Program-made: the position numbers and the translations under genes
Part shown: one piece after another, positions 25,568 to 37,154 of the stretch
Layout of the letters: every line of letters starts with the position of its first letter
How positions within the stretch are numbered: position 1 is the stretch's first letter
Source: Ancylostoma caninum
Taxonomy: Eukaryota; Nematoda; Chromadorea; Rhabditida; Ancylostomatidae
Length of the DNA stretch: 64,000 nt
Assembly: GCA_037903475.1 (NCBI GenBank)
Contig: JBAJFG010000621.1
Span: 2,418,001-2,482,000, forward strand
Direction of reading: 5' to 3'
Notes under the pieces: generated by a model
Told to the model about the DNA's origin: nothing
Databases searched by the model: none
What the model saw: the letters and a program-made list of their open reading frames with translations, nothing else

Positions 25568-26059
25568 ATGGTGAGCGCGGGTGGCAGGCCGACTTTTTTT
25601 TTGATAAATCACCGTTTGCACCATCTGACTACAGGAGAACGTTTTATGGACATAAAGAGCGCATTTCGCATGATACACCACGTGCACACGGGGACGGAAG
25701 GGAGGGATGCACCATGTGCATCATGTTTTCTTCAGTGTGTTAACTCCACTTGTAGAGCTTGCTTTGGTGTTTTCTGCAGTTCCATAGCAGTGTTTTGCTA
25801 TTTTACTGCCATGAAAGATCTCCTGGATCATGGTAGCACGCATGCACGTATCAATTACAATGGAGTCATTGAAAGTCATGGAAGAACTACGATATTTATT
25901 CCAGGAATCGCTTATTCACCCAATTGCTGGTTATTAACTCAGTTTTCACTCTTTCTCTTCTTTGCACTTTTATTCGCGATAGAACTATGGAGCTTCTACA
26001 ATATATGCTGTAGTAGTTCTCGTTCTTTGGGAATGAGTTCATTCGGAAGTAGGAGTTGA
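25568..26059 (+). CDS. 163-residue ORF with Cys-rich middle and C-terminal membrane segment, unknown
   Basis: This is the longest ATG-to-stop frame in the window. It starts MVSAGGRPTFFLINH. Residues about 50-80 are Cys-rich (CASCFLQCVNSTCRACFGVF). Residues about 128-150 form a hydrophobic segment (LTQFSLFLFFALLFAIELW). No signal peptide, known domain or splice site was recognised. In DNA of this base composition a frame this long is uncommon but not impossible among hundreds of candidates. It could be a single-exon gene, a relic or chance. Confidence 0.3.
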   Translation: MVSAGGRPTFFLINHRLHHLTTGERFMDIKSAFRMIHHVHTGTEGRDAPCASCFLQCVNSTCRACFGVFCSSIAVFCYFTAMKDLLDHGSTHARINYNGVIESHGRTTIFIPGIAYSPNCWLLTQFSLFLFFALLFAIELWSFYNICCSSSRSLGMSSFGSRS

Positions 26060-28083
26060 GCACCTGGGTGATGGGCCATGGTTCAATGAACAGATTTTAA
26101 AAAAATTGAAGCCTACAAGATCGTCGAAAAAGACCTGTCTATGTGTCATCAGCCCCGTCATCAAATTGCTTCTATCACTCAAGTTAAAATATGTTTTCTC
26201 ATTTCCAAATTGTTTACGCATTCAACTTCATAGAATTCCGGGTAGATGCGTACAATTATGCCCCCCAAATGCAGGGAGAAACGAATGGTCCCTTTGAACA
26301 TCCAAAAATTTCTTTGAAACACGGAAAATTGCAAGAGCTTCAGCTTTTCTTGTGATTAGCTCGTAGATATGCAAGTGCAGGACATGTTGCAGAAGGACTC
26401 CTTCAAGGAAGAGAAACCTCTAACTCTAGGAGTCTATGAGACTTAAATATTTCACAAGTCGGGTGGAATGGTATAGCAGCTGTGCAGATTCGCTTTTAAA
26501 AAGTCCCTAGAATCGCAAGAGAAGCGAATAATTCTGAAGAAAATATGAAAAAGTGCATAATTTCAAGAGTGTCGTGGGTGGTGGAAATCATTCCCGTTTG
26601 GGTGGCTGGTTCACGGATTCGATTGCTTTTCTTCCAAACCAAAAAATATCTCCAAGGAAAGTCTTTGCTAATGAGTTCCTTTTTTTTTCGAAGAAAAGAA
26701 GAAGAGAAAAAACCCTTAAGAATGTCTTTCCCATTGGCTTCCAGGAAAACATTCAAGTGTTTTCAGTGACGTGCTGTGGAATTAGCGCTAATTTGCAACT
26801 AAACTCCGATAATGTGCACTTTTCCGTTTTTCCAAGTGCTGGAACTTCATCAGAACCCCTTTCTTTTACTAGTGATTCTCTTGAAGCATCTACAAAGAAG
26901 TAGGGTGGAGAAAATGGAACAAGAGAAAAGGAAAACGAAGAGAATTGATGATCGCCACTAGAAAGTGAGGCCAACGATAACTTGGAGACGCTAGACCCTG
27001 GATTTTTCCATGGAACTTCCAAGAGATATTGCCCTGAGGATCACTCCGACTCTCTACCAACTCTAGATATTTCATCGAATTATGGATTCCATTAGCTCTA
27101 AGCACAGCAAAAGAAATCCTCCCTGGAGAAGTGCTTCCTTCCTCCGTCACATTGCCGTCCTTTCTTTAGAGGTTGGTGAATGATCGCGAGCTGCGAGCGT
27201 AGTGCGTCCGCTAATTGGCACAATCTGCTAATTAGAGCACATGGGCACTCTTTCGCGCCACTCGCGTGTAGTCTCGTAGAGAAAAACGATCCTCCCGAAT
27301 GTCACGGTGATCTACGTGCTTCCTAACTCATGACACACGTGACGCATGCATAAGAAATCCACACAAAACAGCCGACGCAACTCAAGTATGGAGAACAATG
27401 GGCCTAGTGCCTTTTGGAGATCGCCGACCATCCATGAGGCCACCTTCTGCTTGAGCCCACGTTCAGAAAAAAAGGTTTGCTCACGGTGTTCCAGAAGAGT
27501 AGCTGGATATTAAGCTCATAAAAATTGTCGGAAGGACTGCAGCAGAAACAGATCTCGATCATGTGATTAGGAAGCGTGAGACACAAAGACAAAAAGATTT
27601 GGAAGGACCACAGCAGCTCTTTGGAAGAACCACAACAGCTTTTCGGAAGGACCGCAGCAGCCAGTACGAAGGAAAGCAGCAGAAAACCAGAAGAACCGCA
27701 GGTCACCTGCCGGTTTTCTGCTTCGGTCCTTCCAAAAATTTGTCCGAGAGAGGATGTAAGTTGAAAGAGGTTTTTCCAAAGGGTAAATTCACAAAGCACA
27801 GGATCACGTTACAGCTTCAGAGGTTTTTTTTTAAAGATTTTGAGCTTCTCAACTCAACATTGTGGCATTGTGGATTAATCCCAGAGGTATGAGATTTTCT
27901 TTCTTATGCTATTCTTGATTCAATAAGCTCTCAAAGTAACTTGGGAGTATTTATAGTGTGCATAAAATCATAAACGGGGAGCCCTAGTCAATCAAGAAGA
28001 GCATACTGAAAATGAGAGTCCGTGCATATTAAATTTTTCTCTTATCTTTCTAATATTATTCTCTACTGCTAAATTCTTCCTAG
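26060..28083. other. No supported gene apart from one MITE
   Basis: Overlapping open frames on both strands at 26490-27150 have no splice or domain support. The GC-rich part near 27175-27330 has no recognised feature. The repeat at 27520-27745 is described separately. Confidence 0.3.
27520..27745. mobile_element. MITE-like repeat built of GGAAGACCGCAGCAG motifs, copy A
   Basis: The ends are inverted: AAAATTGTCGGAAGGACTGC on the left and, on the other strand, AAATTTTTGGAAGGACCGAA from about 27742. The interior repeats the motif GGAAGRACCRCARCAG four or more times in the same direction and carries an inverted copy near the right end. A second copy lies at 50064-50329. The coding frames over it (rich in Glu, Ser and Arg) are by-products of the repeat. 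Confidence 0.65.
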
Positions 28084-28197
28084 CACGGGCTCCAAACGTC
28101 GTCGCTATAGAAATGTGAGTTTCGGCTTCTTCTTTATTTTCTATTGCTTCTATTTCAGCACAAGGCTTCCATCCCTCTGCTGACGAGGGCTCGATAA
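28084..28197 (+). CDS. Last two exons of an unidentified plus-strand gene
   Basis: A 31-base exon (28084-28114) follows AATTCTTCCTAG and ends at GTGAGT. A 44-base intron ends TTCTATTTCAG. The next exon (28159-28197) closes at TAA. In phase they read TGSKRRRYRN then HKASIPLLTRAR, a basic C-terminal tail. Splice sites and intron size are typical for nematodes. Upstream exons with matching phase were not found, and the protein was not recognised. A 73-codon minus-strand frame over the same bases is the complement of the pyrimidine tracts. Confidence 0.35.
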
Positions 28198-31100
28198 AAC
28201 CACATGCTCTCAAGCCATTTCTCGTGCACCCTATAGTACGAAAAGGAATTTAGTTCCTTTTTCTTTTTTTCAGAACTAGCTGCATATGTATAATTTACTG
28301 ACTATTGAGAGAGGTGTAACCAGCCAAAGGGCAAACCATTGCAAAATGTAAAAAGATTGTTCTGAATTGTGAAGAATGTTTCGTTATCCAGAATATATCT
28401 CATAAATCCCTCAGAGAAAATTCAAGGAAATGAAACGAGAGCTACAGCCCTTGTCGAAAAGATAGGTGGATTGCGGTTTCATAGCGTTACGGTCGCAGAT
28501 TCGTTGTGGGACCTAGTCGATACTCTGACTTGAAGCTCTTCCATCTTTCTAGTCCCACCACGTTTCTACAGTCACAGAGTCCATCTAACTTTTCGAAAAG
28601 GACTGTAGGTGAAGATTATTGCTTTATTTTTTTTTTGGAAAAGTAGACTGTAAAGATATTGTACTTCAAAGTTATGTCAGTATTGGTATGAACTAGTGAA
28701 TATTTTATTTCGATCGTTATTTTTGCCATACATGATGTTGATCCCAGACTGCTTATGTCGGGTGCAATGATGCTATAGTCTATAGCAGCTTAAGACGTTT
28801 AGCAATTGGATCATGATGTATATGACCCGTTCAACAGTAGTGAGAGCAAACCGTCCCACGAAAGTATACGTGCATTTGACGCGGGACTGACGCACGCATC
28901 AGCCATAAGTTTTCCTTACAGTTACCCCTACATTGCTATGCGTGATATAAGAAGCAAACGAAAAACGATACAATTCATGTGGTACAAACCATTTTTCTCC
29001 TCAAGGAAAAATGTAGCATATTCACTTTTTGTATTCATGGTTTTCTACATAATATTTCTAGTATGAAAGAAAATCTCATAACAAGAATACCTAGTATGCA
29101 CTTACGTAGCAGCAATATTATCAGAAGAGCCAGAGTACGCACATTTTTATGTACATAAATAATGTTAAGAAAGCCAAGAAGATATCTTGGAGGGATCGAT
29201 TCACAAAGACTGCTGCTCTACTGATACCACTTATGGATTCTATGGGAACAAAAGTAAACCGCTGGTTAAAATCGCTGCTAATTGGATCAGCTCACCCTAC
29301 AGTTCGAATCAAAGCAAAGCATATGATTTTAAAAGCGAATGAATGAGAAAGGAAGGTGGAATAACGACATTATGAAAAGGCATTCCGGAATACCCCGCTA
29401 ATGAACCGTATTCCACGAATTATGAGCCATTCTACAGCTGGATTCGTTAAACTCACTTCAGCATGAGTATGTTGTTCAGAGGTAAACGACGATAGAGCAG
29501 ACGGCAAAACTGTGGATTACGTAAATTGTGGGATTTAGCATGAACTAAACTATTCGAAGGCGTTTGTCAACAAAATATTGAGAGAGCTATGATTATAACC
29601 ATCGTCAGATTCCAGCGATGCATCGCGGAGCACTGAAGTGGTGTTTCCTGTCGCACATTCTGCTCGTTTATTATTTGTTGCGGGTTCAGGTCGCCCTATG
29701 TACGTTTGCGTAAAATAGGACAACTTGTAAAAATTATTTAGCATAACGTTCCTTTCTTATCGATGAACTTTTTTTTACATAGTAGTGACGATTCACCGCG
29801 CTGTGTTTTACTCTAGGCAGGTTTCAGCCAGAATCGTTTTCAGATTTTAATAGGAAACATTCTTCAGAAGATGCTGGTCACCACGATATAGACGATATCT
29901 TAGAAAAGCACACGGAAACATGTTTGCGAGCCCCTTCTGTCGTGGAGAGTTTGGGATGCTCCTTGAGAGAACTGGCACAACGGGGCGCTACGTGCAAAGG
30001 ATCGATATGACCAGCTTCACAAACTTGTAGCAGATGTCTCGATGGGAATGACAAATTCTCTATAAAATATAAGGCCAAAGAAGAGATTTACTCCACTTGT
30101 ATCTAAAATCAATTATATTGGTTAATATCCTTTATCCTAAAGTTTCTTTTACAAGTTAAGCTCTCGAAAATAATTCTGAGATCAGACAAAGGTTTTGAAG
30201 TGAGCATAAGGTAGAGAATGTTGAAACTACGTATGCTGGAATTGCATAGATCTAAGATTGCTCGAAACAAAAAGAATATTACCCTGACCCTATAACATAT
30301 ACATATCTGATGGTGAGAAAGGTAACTTGGTTTAGGCGAAATGTCATCTCCACAGAAACCTATAATGTTTTTCCGTTGCAATTAGGCTCCATCGAAATAC
30401 GGTTAACGACATCCATAACTTCCGTAAAAACGAAATAACTCAGAAATGAACTGTCGTACAAGCATGCTCGAATGAGATAAAAAATTGTTGCTACATTTTA
30501 TATAAAGGTCTTACAATTAAAATTGTTTCTAAAAGGAAAAGCTAAAAGAAAGGAAGTTTGCACCGCTAGGAAGACAGCTATTTTGTTGAGAAAAAACTTT
30601 TGAAGAGAGTATTCACAACAATAACAATAAAAAAACTCTGAAGGAAGCAAAACAAGAAGTTAGAGGAAGAAGAAGAGAAAATAAGAGAAGTCTGCCTCGA
30701 GAAAGTTGTGACTCGATCTGCGAACTGCAACCGCAAAACTTCAAGTCCCTTCTCCTAAATTATTAGCTATCTGCGACCAAAATTGACGAGTCCGCCCATG
30801 GATTAGGCCACCCTGTACCAGTGTACCTATCTTGAAGCAGCGCATGAGAACCTGTGAAGTACGGAACAAAAGAATTTTTAAATTTGCTACATTTATTGTT
30901 GAAATATTAGCCACAATGCTCTTCAGACACGCAGCCCAAGAAGCATGCATTTTTTAAGCAGGATCGCTGAAAAACACTCCAGCGACCTTCTCAATAAGAA
31001 GTAATTAGGATGGGGAATTGATAGACAAATCTTGATGATCTGGGTGTAAGGTCAGATAGGATCTGGAAGTCGTATCCAGGAACAACCACTGGAAATGTGA

Positions 31101-33251
31101 ATCTTGCGAAGGTGACACAGCTATTCCGTGTGCCCTGAAGTCCAGGGACGATTTCAGCAACGTACCTATAGAGGAGTGTAAAACTTCAAGCAAAAGTATG
31201 CATTTCTTAAGGAATAGTTTGTTTTATCCATGCAAGTCATTTCATGTAGATTTGTGTTTTCTGGTGGGAGGAAAAAATCGGGCGGATAACTGGAGCATGG
31301 GATTATTCATCCATAACGCTTTTCTCCGTTTTTCCTACTTCAGCAATACAATCAACTTTCTTGGGTACTGTGAGTTCAACAGAAGAACAAACAGCACTGC
31401 GGCTGTGTTTCCATTTCCAACATTTTTTTCCTGCAGTGGAAAATTCCTTGAAGAATGGGCAATATGAGAAAGTACAAAGTGTGAAGTGCTTGAGATAACG
31501 CTACTACTAAAGGGGGGGGGGGGTGGTGAGAGTGCCGATAGGAAAGTTAGAGGAATGAGAGGAAAGAATGGGCTATTCTCGAATGAGCGGATATGGTCAG
31601 GATTTCAAGGTTAAAGTCATGGGATTGGACGAACAAAGATAAACATCAACTGGCAAAATAAAGAAGAGAAAATTTCAAAAAATGAGATGAAAAAACCTGA
31701 CGGTGTTCCCAACTTCATATTGAGGTTATTCTGTACGATGCAGCGACTACATTTACAGGACCTCGGCAATTTTTTGTGCATAGCATTGTATCCGAACCAC
31801 ATCAGGTTATCCCTTAGATAGTGCTTATCCAGCTGGATGCATGACTACTTTCGATTACTGCATGATTTCTGCATGCTTCGGGTATTATTTGCCAGGAAGG
31901 CACTGCCAGGAAAACTGGATACGTTCCCAGGACATCGGCAAGTATGAGAGAGTTAAGAAATCAAAGAAACTTCTAACAGGTCCACAAAAAATTTGCTGAA
32001 ATTTTGCTATTAGGGCGGGACGAAAGCATGGCTCAGCGTTTTAAAATCAAGCGTGGGCGATTCATGGTTTCCAGGCCGCCCCTAGCAATTCCCACCGGGG
32101 ACGGCAGCTACATATTTCAGCACTGTCAGCACTCGTGCTGACGAAGGCGCAGACGTCTGGAATGAGATGGAGATCAAACGACGAGTGCATATGTGTTGTT
32201 TTCCGCAGAAGTTCGTGGTCCCAGTGGACGAGTTTCGCCTGCGTGCCGACTCTGCCACATCTCATTTGTCTAATTTCTTTTACGACCACCTTGACGCACT
32301 ACAAATATTTGTAACGCGCATATATTAAACCCACGTCGTCGTTATTCATCACGAAATTCGTGACGAGACTAACAATTTAAGATCATACAAGTGCATTCCT
32401 TGCGAATAATCTCTGAAGCGTGCAGTAATCGAGCGTTGCCATGCATTGGAGTAGTGTCATAACGAGGGCACGATATCTAGCAGGGCATTTTGCAAAACCA
32501 ATGAAATCGTTGTCATTGTCAAGTAAATTATGGGTTAATCGAGAAAGATTTGAAAATGATTCTGTTTAAAAAAACATTTAAGAGATCCTACATAGGTTGC
32601 AGGAAAAGTTTAATTTTTTTTCTGAAGTTTCCCCACTAAAGTAAGTGAACCAGAGGGAATCCACGTCATGGCTTTTTCAAGATCCTTGGGCTATTTTCGA
32701 GAAAATCATTCAAGCATGATTCAGTTTTTGAGAATCTCGGCTCTTTTTCCATGGTGATTACGTTAATGGAAAAGAAAATGCTGAATACCTGCAATTTTAG
32801 TACCCCCTAGTAGGAAGAAAATCTGCATTCGAGTTTCTTTGAATAATTCATGTTACCTTTCACGTAAATTGTGTCTTATGACGTGTAAACATTTCAAAAA
32901 ATACAGGTGGATTTCTTTGTAACTCGAAACCTGAATATTTTCCCTTACCCTGAGTTTCACTGACAATGTAAGGGTTATTCGGAGGAAATTAATAAATCTT
33001 GATAGTCATTTAGAATCTCCGAGAGAATGAGAACACATCTACCTCATGATATTCCGCCAAATTAATTACCACAATTCTAGGTGTACACAGTGCTCACCCT
33101 TCTAGTGAAAAGGTATACATAGTTCTAATATAAATAGTGCACAGCCGCCATTTATCCTAGGCACTGTCATGTTCATCGGTGATTAAATGCTCTTCATAGA
33201 GTACACGCTATCTTGAACCGCTGATTTTTATGTTCTCCGGTCTTTTGCCAG
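28198..33251. other. No supported gene; one MITE
   Basis: Apart from the MITE at 28443-28607, this holds AT-rich DNA with no matched exon pair. A G run lies at 31513-31522. A minus-strand ORF at 32289-32062 (75 codons, locally GC-rich) has no recognised domain. Confidence 0.35.
28443..28607. mobile_element. TA-flanked MITE, ACAGTCCTTGTCGA family, copy 1
   Basis: The left end is CAGCCCTTGTCGAAAAGATA and the right end on the opposite strand is CAGTCCTTTTCGAAAAGTTA. TA lies on both sides. The body contains a short core, GGGACCTA...TAGTCCCACC, that also pairs. Length is 165 bases. Copies 2 and 3 at 36973 and 49429 share the body. Confidence 0.75.
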
Positions 33252-33307
33252 GTGGTAACAGCACGGTTAACGCTCTGGACAACAAATTGGTGGAAATCTT
33301 CGTATAA
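33252..33307 (+). CDS. Possible short terminal exon
   Basis: A good acceptor (CCGGTCTTTTGCCAG) is followed by GNSTVNALDNKLVEIFV and TAA when two bases complete the preceding codon. Support is only the acceptor and the look of the translation. No upstream exon was identified. Confidence 0.2.
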
Positions 33308-33864
33308 CGGCTCAAAGGATAACCGGACACGGATAATCCGCTCGCTTCTGTTGTTCAGCAACCACCTTTAGAGAATAGCGTAGCAGATGGCAGTCGAAAG
33401 AATTCCAAGAATGGCTCTGTTTATGGCTGGCTAACGTTTTACGCTTATTTATGACGTGCGGATGCCAATGAATAATTATCAGTTCTTTACGCCACGAAAT
33501 TTATTGGATCTCCTATGAAGCTGCCATGAAAGCCAACGACAATGTTCTACTTATTGGGTCTTGAAAGTGCTTTTCGTAATTTAGTGGCACCTGAGGTCTC
33601 AAAATCAAATAATAAACAACTATGTGTAACTAAAAATGGATGAGATCCTACAGTACGCCCTAACATTCAATAGGCATGCTGTCGGATCTGTTTTGTTGAG
33701 GTTGAGCACACATAAATATGTGTGTATGTTTTGTAACTGCAGACTCACATGTGTTCTTAGCACACCTTTGAGCCCTGAAATGAAAATAAATGAATAAAGA
33801 TAAATTAATGGCTACTATAGTAAATAGTTAAGTATTTGTATTTCCTGTATCGTCAGCTTTCCAG

Positions 33865-34065
33865 AAAAGAGATGTGCTTCGAGGGCGGTTCCGAAATGAA
33901 AATCAAAATGATAAAGAAACAGCTTTTCAAAGGAAAAACGCAGTCATAGTGAAACACATGGGCGGACAGCTAGAGCCGCCCATTGAAGAAAGGCAGAAAG
34001 ACCTTGCGATAATTTCTTCAAAAAATCCTTTCATTCTTGGATGCAGAGGAGGTTCACTTCAATAG
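33865..34065 (+). CDS. Candidate terminal exon, unknown product
   Basis: The acceptor GTCAGCTTTCCAG is followed at phase 0 by 66 codons to TAG, starting KRDVLRGRFRNENQNDKE and ending FILGCRGGSLQ. It is hydrophilic, with no membrane segment or known motif. It ends 43 bases before the TA-flanked MITE at 34108. Upstream exons were not found. Confidence 0.3.
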   Translation, partial: KRDVLRGRFRNENQNDKETAFQRKNAVIVKHMGGQLEPPIEERQKDLAIISSKNPFILGCRGGSLQ

Positions 34066-34107
34066 ATTCTGTTTAACAAATCATTCGTGCAAGTATTGAG
34101 CTGAAAG

Positions 34108-34628
34108 TAGAGACTAGTTCTACATATTTAATTCGGCTCCTTGGCAAATACAAGGCTGGCAGCGTTTATCGTTGGACCCATCTGCTCATGAACGCTGTGG
34201 TTCTTCGAACACTGTGTTGGAGAAGAGTTTAGAATAAGTTGCTGGTACAGTTGAACAACTTTCCGTCCCCTACCAGTGTTCTATTACTCTGTCAATCTTC
34301 TACTCTTGTCTCTGTCGCATTGTGGACATTTTGACTTGGTGCCATTCGTTTGCATCTGCTAATTTGTTCAAGGATTTTCAGCACAGATTTAGGTTTTAGC
34401 ACGCTCAAGTTCAGTTTGGTACTTGGTCGGAATGCCAACAGTGCTTCATTCTTGTCTTTGTAGAGATAGGTGTTCAACCGAACCAGCTCCAGCTATCTAT
34501 TCCAAACACTTCCCCAACGCAGTGTTTGAAAGACCGCAGCGTTTCGGAATTAGATGGGTACAGCGATGAGCGCTGCCAGCATTGGCACTTGCCGAGGAGC
34601 CGAATCAAATATGTTGAAATAGTCTCTA
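34108..34628. mobile_element. Large TA-flanked foldback MITE
   Basis: Inverted arms of about 150 bases are present: left from 34110 (GAGACTAGTTCTACATATTT) and right ending at 34626, whose complement starts GAGACTATTTCAACATATTT. TA lies at 34108-34109 and 34627-34628. The arms continue through a shared AATTCGGCTCC and GGCAGCGYT region. There is no transposase. Confidence 0.75.
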
Positions 34629-36972
34629 CATTGAGTTGAACTCCCAATTCAGATTAAATAGCCCGACCATCAATGAACAAAATCGTCAATGAACAAAATC
34701 GCTGATTCTTTAAAGGAGATGTCACTTTAGGACTACAGGCATATGTAGGGTGGTCATCCAATAAAGGTCATATTTCATGTCAAAACTGGCACATCTTATC
34801 GTAGGCAGTTTCATGAAAACGCTCCATTCGCCATAACTGTCATGATATTGTCGCGTGATCATGCAACTTCAGCACGCAAGACGGTAGAGGCATTTCGGAT
34901 CATGGCTAGAAATCCAGAAATTAGTAAGGATGAGCGCATCACCGTGACCAAGAAGCTGACGCCGTGGCAAGACTTCTGCGAGTTGTGATTTAAGGGGTCT
35001 GATGTGGAAAATGGCTTCCTACTACCATTATAGAAGCGGCGTTACTTTTGCATAAGTTGGTAGACAACATCGCGGTACTACCGCTGCGCAAGTCAACGCG
35101 TGTGGTTCTACTTTTTGGAAATTGTTTTTGGTCTATCTGTTGGTAAACATTATAGTGAGATAAGGAGTTTTAGGGCAAAGTTTGCACATGTCCTTGAGTT
35201 TGTAGACTCTGAAAAAGATGACGACGTCGAAACGTTAGCCGAATAGACGTTGCTGTGGTACTTTGACTGTTATGTGCTTGAGGTGATCTAGAATGTTTGA
35301 TCTAGTATTGATCTGTTGTGATCTACTTTGGAATGTTCTGAAACCTCACCTCTTGGGATACACGAGTCATACCATTGTCGCTGTATGTATGCGTATTTGT
35401 ATTCATACACCTCACTTCGTACTCACTCGCCTTTGCTACCATTGTAGTTCTTCTAATAAAATGTTCGATTTCTATGTACTATCGGACAACTACAACAGAC
35501 GTTCATAAGAACCTTACGATTAGTGTATTGCCAAACTATCTCTATTCTCACAACTCTCACAATGTTCAATGCCAGTCAAACTTGGGATCTACTAAAAGCC
35601 CAGATTCTCCACCAAATTCGAGTATACATAGTTGTACATCATGACGAAATTACTTATTTCACCCCTTTCCTCCTCTTATTATTATGACAAATCTGAAATT
35701 ATCACGTTGCAAGAGTTCCTCTTGAGGGAACTCTGTATACGTGTGTACGCATCTCTCACCCATCATTCCATAGTATGGATTTCATCCAGTTTATTGGAAG
35801 GAAACCAGATGATTCGTTCCACTTACGCTCTCCCAACAGTGGGACAAGCTGGTCCGCTAGAGTTCACCGTGCATCAAATAGCTAATCCTAGTGAGCTGAG
35901 CACGACAACTTCGAGCCTTTCGCGTATTTACTGCATTACTGGCCGGTTTAATTGACTTATTGTCTTTCGCAGGGCGTAAACATTTAAAATGCGAAACATC
36001 TCCCGCCATGAGCCCAAGAGAAATGTGCCCACGGGGGATGGAAGTTCAGTGGTGGGTGGAAATCCCAGGAAATATTGCTCTCGAGGATCCCAGGTACTAA
36101 GAATCGTTGGTTAGACACAACAATTATGTATTTGTGCACTTATGGACGTGGGTTTTCCTATAAGACCTTGCAGAGAAAATAGTTGTTGGGAAAAGAGGGT
36201 TAGGCTCTACTGATGAGTTTTCGTTGTCAAAATGTGAGGGGTGTTCCTCATAATTGGGATCAAAATTCGGATAATTAATATGAAAAAACCTTACAGCCAG
36301 TTAGCCTCTAAACCCGGGTTTGCTGGCAGTGTTCAGCTTTGGGTAGAATTCACAGCACGTTTTCTAAGAGGGTGACCATGTATTTGGATGTCAATCGATG
36401 CTTTCTCACTGGCTCAATGTTCAGCTGAATACTTCGAAATTGTCTAATAAATGTTGATATTGATATTGATACTGGGGCTCCTGTAGATATTTCATCTCGC
36501 AGGTTTCATAAAAACTCGTGGCTGCATAAGCATTAGTTAGCTAACAATAAGTAATCTTCCTCTTACACTTTTTGCTCAATTTCTTCTTCTCTGAACAAAT
36601 TTATCCATTCAATTGTGTGAAAATTTGAGATTTTTACTTAAAAAAACCCATATCTTTGACTTATCCTGCAAGGATGAAATTCAAACTAAAGAGCGATAAT
36701 CAAACACGTAACGAGGTCCCTAAGTATACAAATATCTGATACTCAGTACAGCCGTTTTTCTCGTTTCTACATATACGAAGTGCGCAACGAACGAACCCCA
36801 TGGGATGGAAGTGCACATCTCCGAAAAGTTGATCTTGTATGAATTTCTATGAGTAAATCTTATTCGACAAGAAAACTAAGCGTTAAGTTTAAGAAAATCT
36901 ACTTTGACAACAAATAAGTCGGCTAATGATCCAAGATGAAAAACTCGTAAAGGGATTCTCAATTGCTCAATT
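34629..36972. other. No supported gene
   Basis: At 34860-34990 a plus-strand stretch reads RKTVEAFRIMARNPEISKD but has no start, end or recognised family. At 35210-35250 a GATGACGACGTCGAAACGTT sequence looks like a repeat fragment. Nothing else is supported. Confidence 0.3.
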
Positions 36973-37154
36973 TACAGTCCTTGTCGAAAAGATAGACGGA
37001 TTGCGCGTGAGGTTTCATAGCGTTGCGGCTGCAGAATTGCGGCGGGACCTACTGGACCCTCTCACTTGGAGCATACTCTCTCCGTATCCTTCGTCGAGGT
37101 CCCACCGCGTTTCTGCAGGCACGGAATCCGTCTATCTCTCCGACAAGGACTGTA
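36973..37154. mobile_element. TA-flanked MITE, ACAGTCCTTGTCGA family, copy 2
   Basis: This is the best-preserved copy. The left end is CAGTCCTTGTCGAAAAGATA (from 36975) and the right end on the opposite strand is CAGTCCTTGTCGGAGAGATA (from 37152). TA lies at 36973-36974 and 37153-37154. Overlapping plus-strand ORFs of 60-80 codons lie in it and are not genes. Confidence 0.82.

Noticed and set aside
27992..28213. 73-codon Glu/Lys-rich minus-strand ORF
   Set aside because: It is the complement of the pyrimidine tracts of plus-strand acceptors at 28083 and 28158.
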